A stretch of 64,000 nt of DNA from Saprospiraceae bacterium (GTDB lineage: Bacteria; Bacteroidota; Bacteroidia; Chitinophagales; Saprospiraceae). Each line of letters opens with the position of its first letter. Within the stretch, counting starts at the first letter, position 1. The position numbers and the translations under genes are program-made. Shown here piece by piece: positions 62,057-64,000 of the stretch. A model generated the notes under the pieces. The model saw nothing but the letters and a program-made list of their open reading frames with translations, was not told where the DNA came from and made no database searches. Location of the stretch: contig JANWVR010000059.1 of assembly GCA_025056735.1 (NCBI GenBank), positions 1 through 64,000 on the forward strand, in the 5' to 3' direction.

Positions 62057-62550
62057 AAACCGATATTTTTTAGCCAGGTATGAAATGGGAGGATGTGGCC
62101 AGGAAAAACCGTATGCTGAAAATGTCTCGCCTCGACTACGCCCAGTATCTCGAAGCCTTTGTAGTAATCGCAATCGTCCCACCGAATGAAGCCCATTGGC
62201 CGGCACAAGATATGGTAATCCACCCCGCTCCGAGGCTTGTAGTCATAAGTGCCGAAAGAGCCGTCCTTGCGAGGGCCCGACACGTCTATGCACAGCAGGC
62301 CAGCGGGCGTTTTTAGTTTAAAATCGTGGCTGCACACGGCCGTCCAACGCTGGTAATTGTCCGGTTCGACGTAGCACGCCGGGTAATGCTCACGAAACCA
62401 CCCGCTGACGTGGTGCTCAATAACTAAGCCGCGAATCTGGCCGGCCACACGGACGTCGTTTTGGGCAAACTTCGTCATCATGTGCGGCGCCCGAAGGCGT
62501 TGCTCCTCTAATGCGCGCGCATACCAGTGCGGGTTGAAGGCAATGTACAT
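62053..62550 (-). CDS. Uncharacterised protein coupled to DNA methyltransferase, possible restriction endonuclease
   Basis: 165 residues, no membrane segments. I do not recognise the family. Acidic residues at spacing compatible with a PD-(D/E)XK nuclease are present: Glu45 in LVIEHHVSGWF, Asp76 in SHDFKLKT and Asp89 in LLCIDVSGPRK, with Ser where the catalytic Lys is usual. Histidine-rich turns (VVEARHFQHTVFPGH) near the end could bind metal. Its last codons overlap the methyltransferase start (ATGA), a common layout of compact type II restriction-modification loci. A small nuclease is therefore likely, but this is inference from position and spacing, not from homology. Confidence 0.55.
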   Translation of the reverse strand: MYIAFNPHWYARALEEQRLRAPHMMTKFAQNDVRVAGQIRGLVIEHHVSGWFREHYPACYVEPDNYQRWTAVCSHDFKLKTPAGLLCIDVSGPRKDGSFGTYDYKPRSGVDYHILCRPMGFIRWDDCDYYKGFEILGVVEARHFQHTVFPGHILPFHTWLKNIGL

Positions 62551-62575
62551 CCTACCATCGGTTCGTAAAGCCGGC

Positions 62576-62583
62576 TAAAGGTA
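62576..62583 (-). promoter_or_regulatory. -7 box for the methyltransferase operon
   Basis: The minus strand reads TACCTTTA, one mismatch from TAnnTTTG, 26 bases before the ATG of the putative nuclease. No -33 box was identified. Confidence 0.3.
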
Positions 62584-62590
62584 GGAAGAA

Positions 62591-62645
62591 GCCCGGAAAA
62601 CGTAGATGCTCGGAGCGCCTTGCCCCCTTTCCACGTTATCCGGGC
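62591..62645 (-). terminator. Imperfect inverted repeat after the rhodanese gene
   Basis: GCCCGGATAACGT (minus) pairs with ACGTTTTCCGGGC, 13 positions with one mismatch, around a 29-base loop, followed by TTCTTCC. It lies 26 bases past the stop of the metallo-beta-lactamase/rhodanese gene. The long loop makes it a doubtful terminator. Confidence 0.4.
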
Positions 62646-62670
62646 ACTGCCTTTGGGCTTACGCCGATGC

Positions 62671-64000
62671 TCACAACAACGTGGATGGACAAACGTAGTC
62701 CGTTGTCTTGAACAGACCGCTTTCTTTGATGGCCTTAAAGCCGCCTTTTACATCCACTAAGTTGTCGTAGCCGCGGGCGCGCAGGATACTGGCAAAGATC
62801 ATGGAACGGTAGCCGCCGGCGCAATGTACATAGGCCGGGCGGTTTTTGGGAATCTCGGCCATGTGCTGGTTGATGTAATCCAACGGTGTGTTCTCGGCGT
62901 TCTCGATGTGCTCGCTATCATACTCGCTCTTACGACGCACGTCAAAGATGGGAGCACTCGGGTCGGCCTTCAGGCGCTCGGCCAGCTCTTGAGCAGTGAT
63001 GCTCTCGATACTATCCACTTCTCTGCCGGCCGCTTTCCAGGCTTCAAAGCCGCCCTCTAAGTAGCCTAAACAGTAGTCGTAGCCCACCCGTGCCAGACGC
63101 ATGACGGCCTCTTCCTCGCGGCCCGGCTCAGCAATAATCAGAATTTGCTGCTTCACATCTGGGATAAGCGCGCCCACCCAGGGAGCAAACTGGCCGTCCA
63201 GACCGATGTTGATGGAATTCGGCACAAAGCCTTTGGCAAAGGTTTGCGGGTCGCGCGTATCCAGAATGAGCGCGCCGGTTTCGTTGGCTACCGCCTCAAA
63301 CGCCGCCGGCGACAGCGCGCGCGTGCCGCGTTGCATCACTTCGTCAATGCTGTCGTAGCCGTGCTTATTGAGCGCCACATTAAGTGGAAAATATGCCGGC
63401 GGAGGCGTCAGGCCTGTCGTTACCTCCTTAATGAATTCTTCCTTCGTCATGTTAGCGCGCAGCGCGTAGTTGGTCTGCTTCTGGTGGCCCAGCGTGTCAA
63501 AGGTCTCCTTCGACATGTTCTTGCCACAAGCCGAGCCAGCGCCGTGTGCCGGATAGACGATGACATCGTCGGGCAGCGTCATAATCTTAGTGCGCAGCGA
63601 GTCGTACAGCGTACCTGCCAGCTGCTCCTGCGTCATGTTAGCTGCCTTTTGGGCTAAGTCAGGACGCCCCACATCGCCAATGAACAGCGTGTCGCCTGAG
63701 AACAGGGCGCGCTCCTTGCCGTTTTCATCTATCAGCAGATAGCACGTGCTCTCCATCGTGTGACCCGGCGTGTGCAGGACGCGGAAGGTCAGCTTGCCCA
63801 CCTTGAATTCCTCCCCGTCTTTAGCAATGTAAGCCTCGAACGTCGGGTTGGCATTCGGGCCGTAAACAATGGGCGCGCCAGTCTTTTTGCTCAAATCCAC
63901 GTGGCCGCTCACGAAATCGGCGTGGAAATGCGTCTCGAAGACGTACTTAATTCTAGCGCCATCCTTTTCGGCGCGCTCTAAGTAGGGCGTTACCTCGCGC
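62671..64000 (-). CDS. Metallo-beta-lactamase/rhodanese fusion (persulfide dioxygenase-like), 5' end beyond window
   Basis: At least 443 codons remain open to the right edge, so the N-terminus is missing. The visible part starts in the zinc-binding region (ETHFHADFVSGH), continues through LHTPGHTMES and LFSGDTLFIGDVGR of a persulfide-dioxygenase-like fold, then has two rhodanese domains. In the first the active-site region is degenerate (LILDTRDPQTF without cysteine); the second has AYVHCAGGYRSMIFA, with a catalytic cysteine. Such fusions oxidise glutathione or other persulfides and transfer sulfur. Adjacent YeeE genes, separated by the methyltransferase operon, fit a sulfur-processing module. 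Confidence 0.92.
   Translation of the reverse strand, partial: REVTPYLERAEKDGARIKYVFETHFHADFVSGHVDLSKKTGAPIVYGPNANPTFEAYIAKDGEEFKVGKLTFRVLHTPGHTMESTCYLLIDENGKERALFSGDTLFIGDVGRPDLAQKAANMTQEQLAGTLYDSLRTKIMTLPDDVIVYPAHGAGSACGKNMSKETFDTLGHQKQTNYALRANMTKEEFIKEVTTGLTPPPAYFPLNVALNKHGYDSIDEVMQRGTRALSPAAFEAVANETGALILDTRDPQTFAKGFVPNSINIGLDGQFAPWVGALIPDVKQQILIIAEPGREEEAVMRLARVGYDYCLGYLEGGFEAWKAAGREVDSIESITAQELAERLKADPSAPIFDVRRKSEYDSEHIENAENTPLDYINQHMAEIPKNRPAYVHCAGGYRSMIFASILRARGYDNLVDVKGGFKAIKESGLFKTTDYVCPSTLL

Noticed and set aside
1-64000. rRNA, tRNA, insertion sequences, prophage
   Set aside because: No recognisable tRNA T-loop sequences, rRNA segments, transposases or phage structural genes were found on reading both strands by eye.

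Overview
The window is a stretch of chromosome from a fairly GC-rich member of the Bacteroidota. The evidence is a TonB-dependent receptor paired with a DUF4249 lipoprotein, a DUF5606 gene, an ExbB/ExbD/ExbD/TonB operon with the Bacteroidota-type transducer, metal-type KdsA, start sites without Shine-Dalgarno sequences, and TAnnTTTG boxes (the -7 element of the Bacteroidota sigma factor) a short distance upstream of many starts. The genus cannot be named from sequence alone. Most genes are housekeeping: class II ribonucleotide reductase, HisS, MutS, LigA, malate dehydrogenase, ParA/ParB, RsmF-like methylase, RfbB, dihydroorotase, LepA, KdsA and RF3. No rRNA, tRNA, CRISPR array, insertion sequence or prophage was recognised.

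Layout. 0-6 kb: an edge-truncated AAA-ATPase gene, then an ABC ATPase/FtsX permease/CFFCGG lipoprotein-like gene/TonB-receptor cluster that looks like a metal-trafficking module. 6-16 kb: glycosyltransferase with DUF5606, ribonucleotide reductase, HisS, two small AT-richer genes (DUF1801, DinB), a sugar-nucleotide transferase and a LemA-TPM-TPM operon. 16-30 kb: MutS, LigA, a lipoprotein, a peptide transporter, a peroxiredoxin-like protein, Mdh, and a DUF4249/TonB-receptor pair. 30-37.3 kb is the oddest part. It holds three decayed genes (DUF4058, an AAA_14/DUF4143-type ATPase, an LVIVD-type lipoprotein), ParA/ParB, and a family of palindromic repeats. 37-51 kb: RNA methylase, SpoIIM-like membrane protein, large FtsX permease, PnuC, sorbosone-dehydrogenase-like lipoprotein, BASS transporter, purine nucleoside phosphorylase whose frame runs 282 bp antisense into rfbB, DinB, acetyltransferase and dihydroorotase. 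51-64 kb: Nudix, LepA, the TonB energising operon, KdsA, RF3, two YeeE/YedE sulfur-transport genes, a DNA methyltransferase overlapping a possible restriction enzyme, and an edge-truncated metallo-beta-lactamase/rhodanese protein.

The most interesting signal is an intergenic repeat with the core TAAC(C/G)G(C/G)CAAACTTGTTTGGCC. It occurs once at the end of the glycerophosphodiesterase gene, four times at exactly 25-bp centre spacing before the SCP2 gene, and five times at exactly 77-bp spacing immediately upstream of parA. A decayed copy follows dihydroorotase. At three genes the repeat's TAA is itself the stop codon. The clustering next to parAB suggests a partition, regulatory or transcript-end element, but no function can be assigned from sequence alone.
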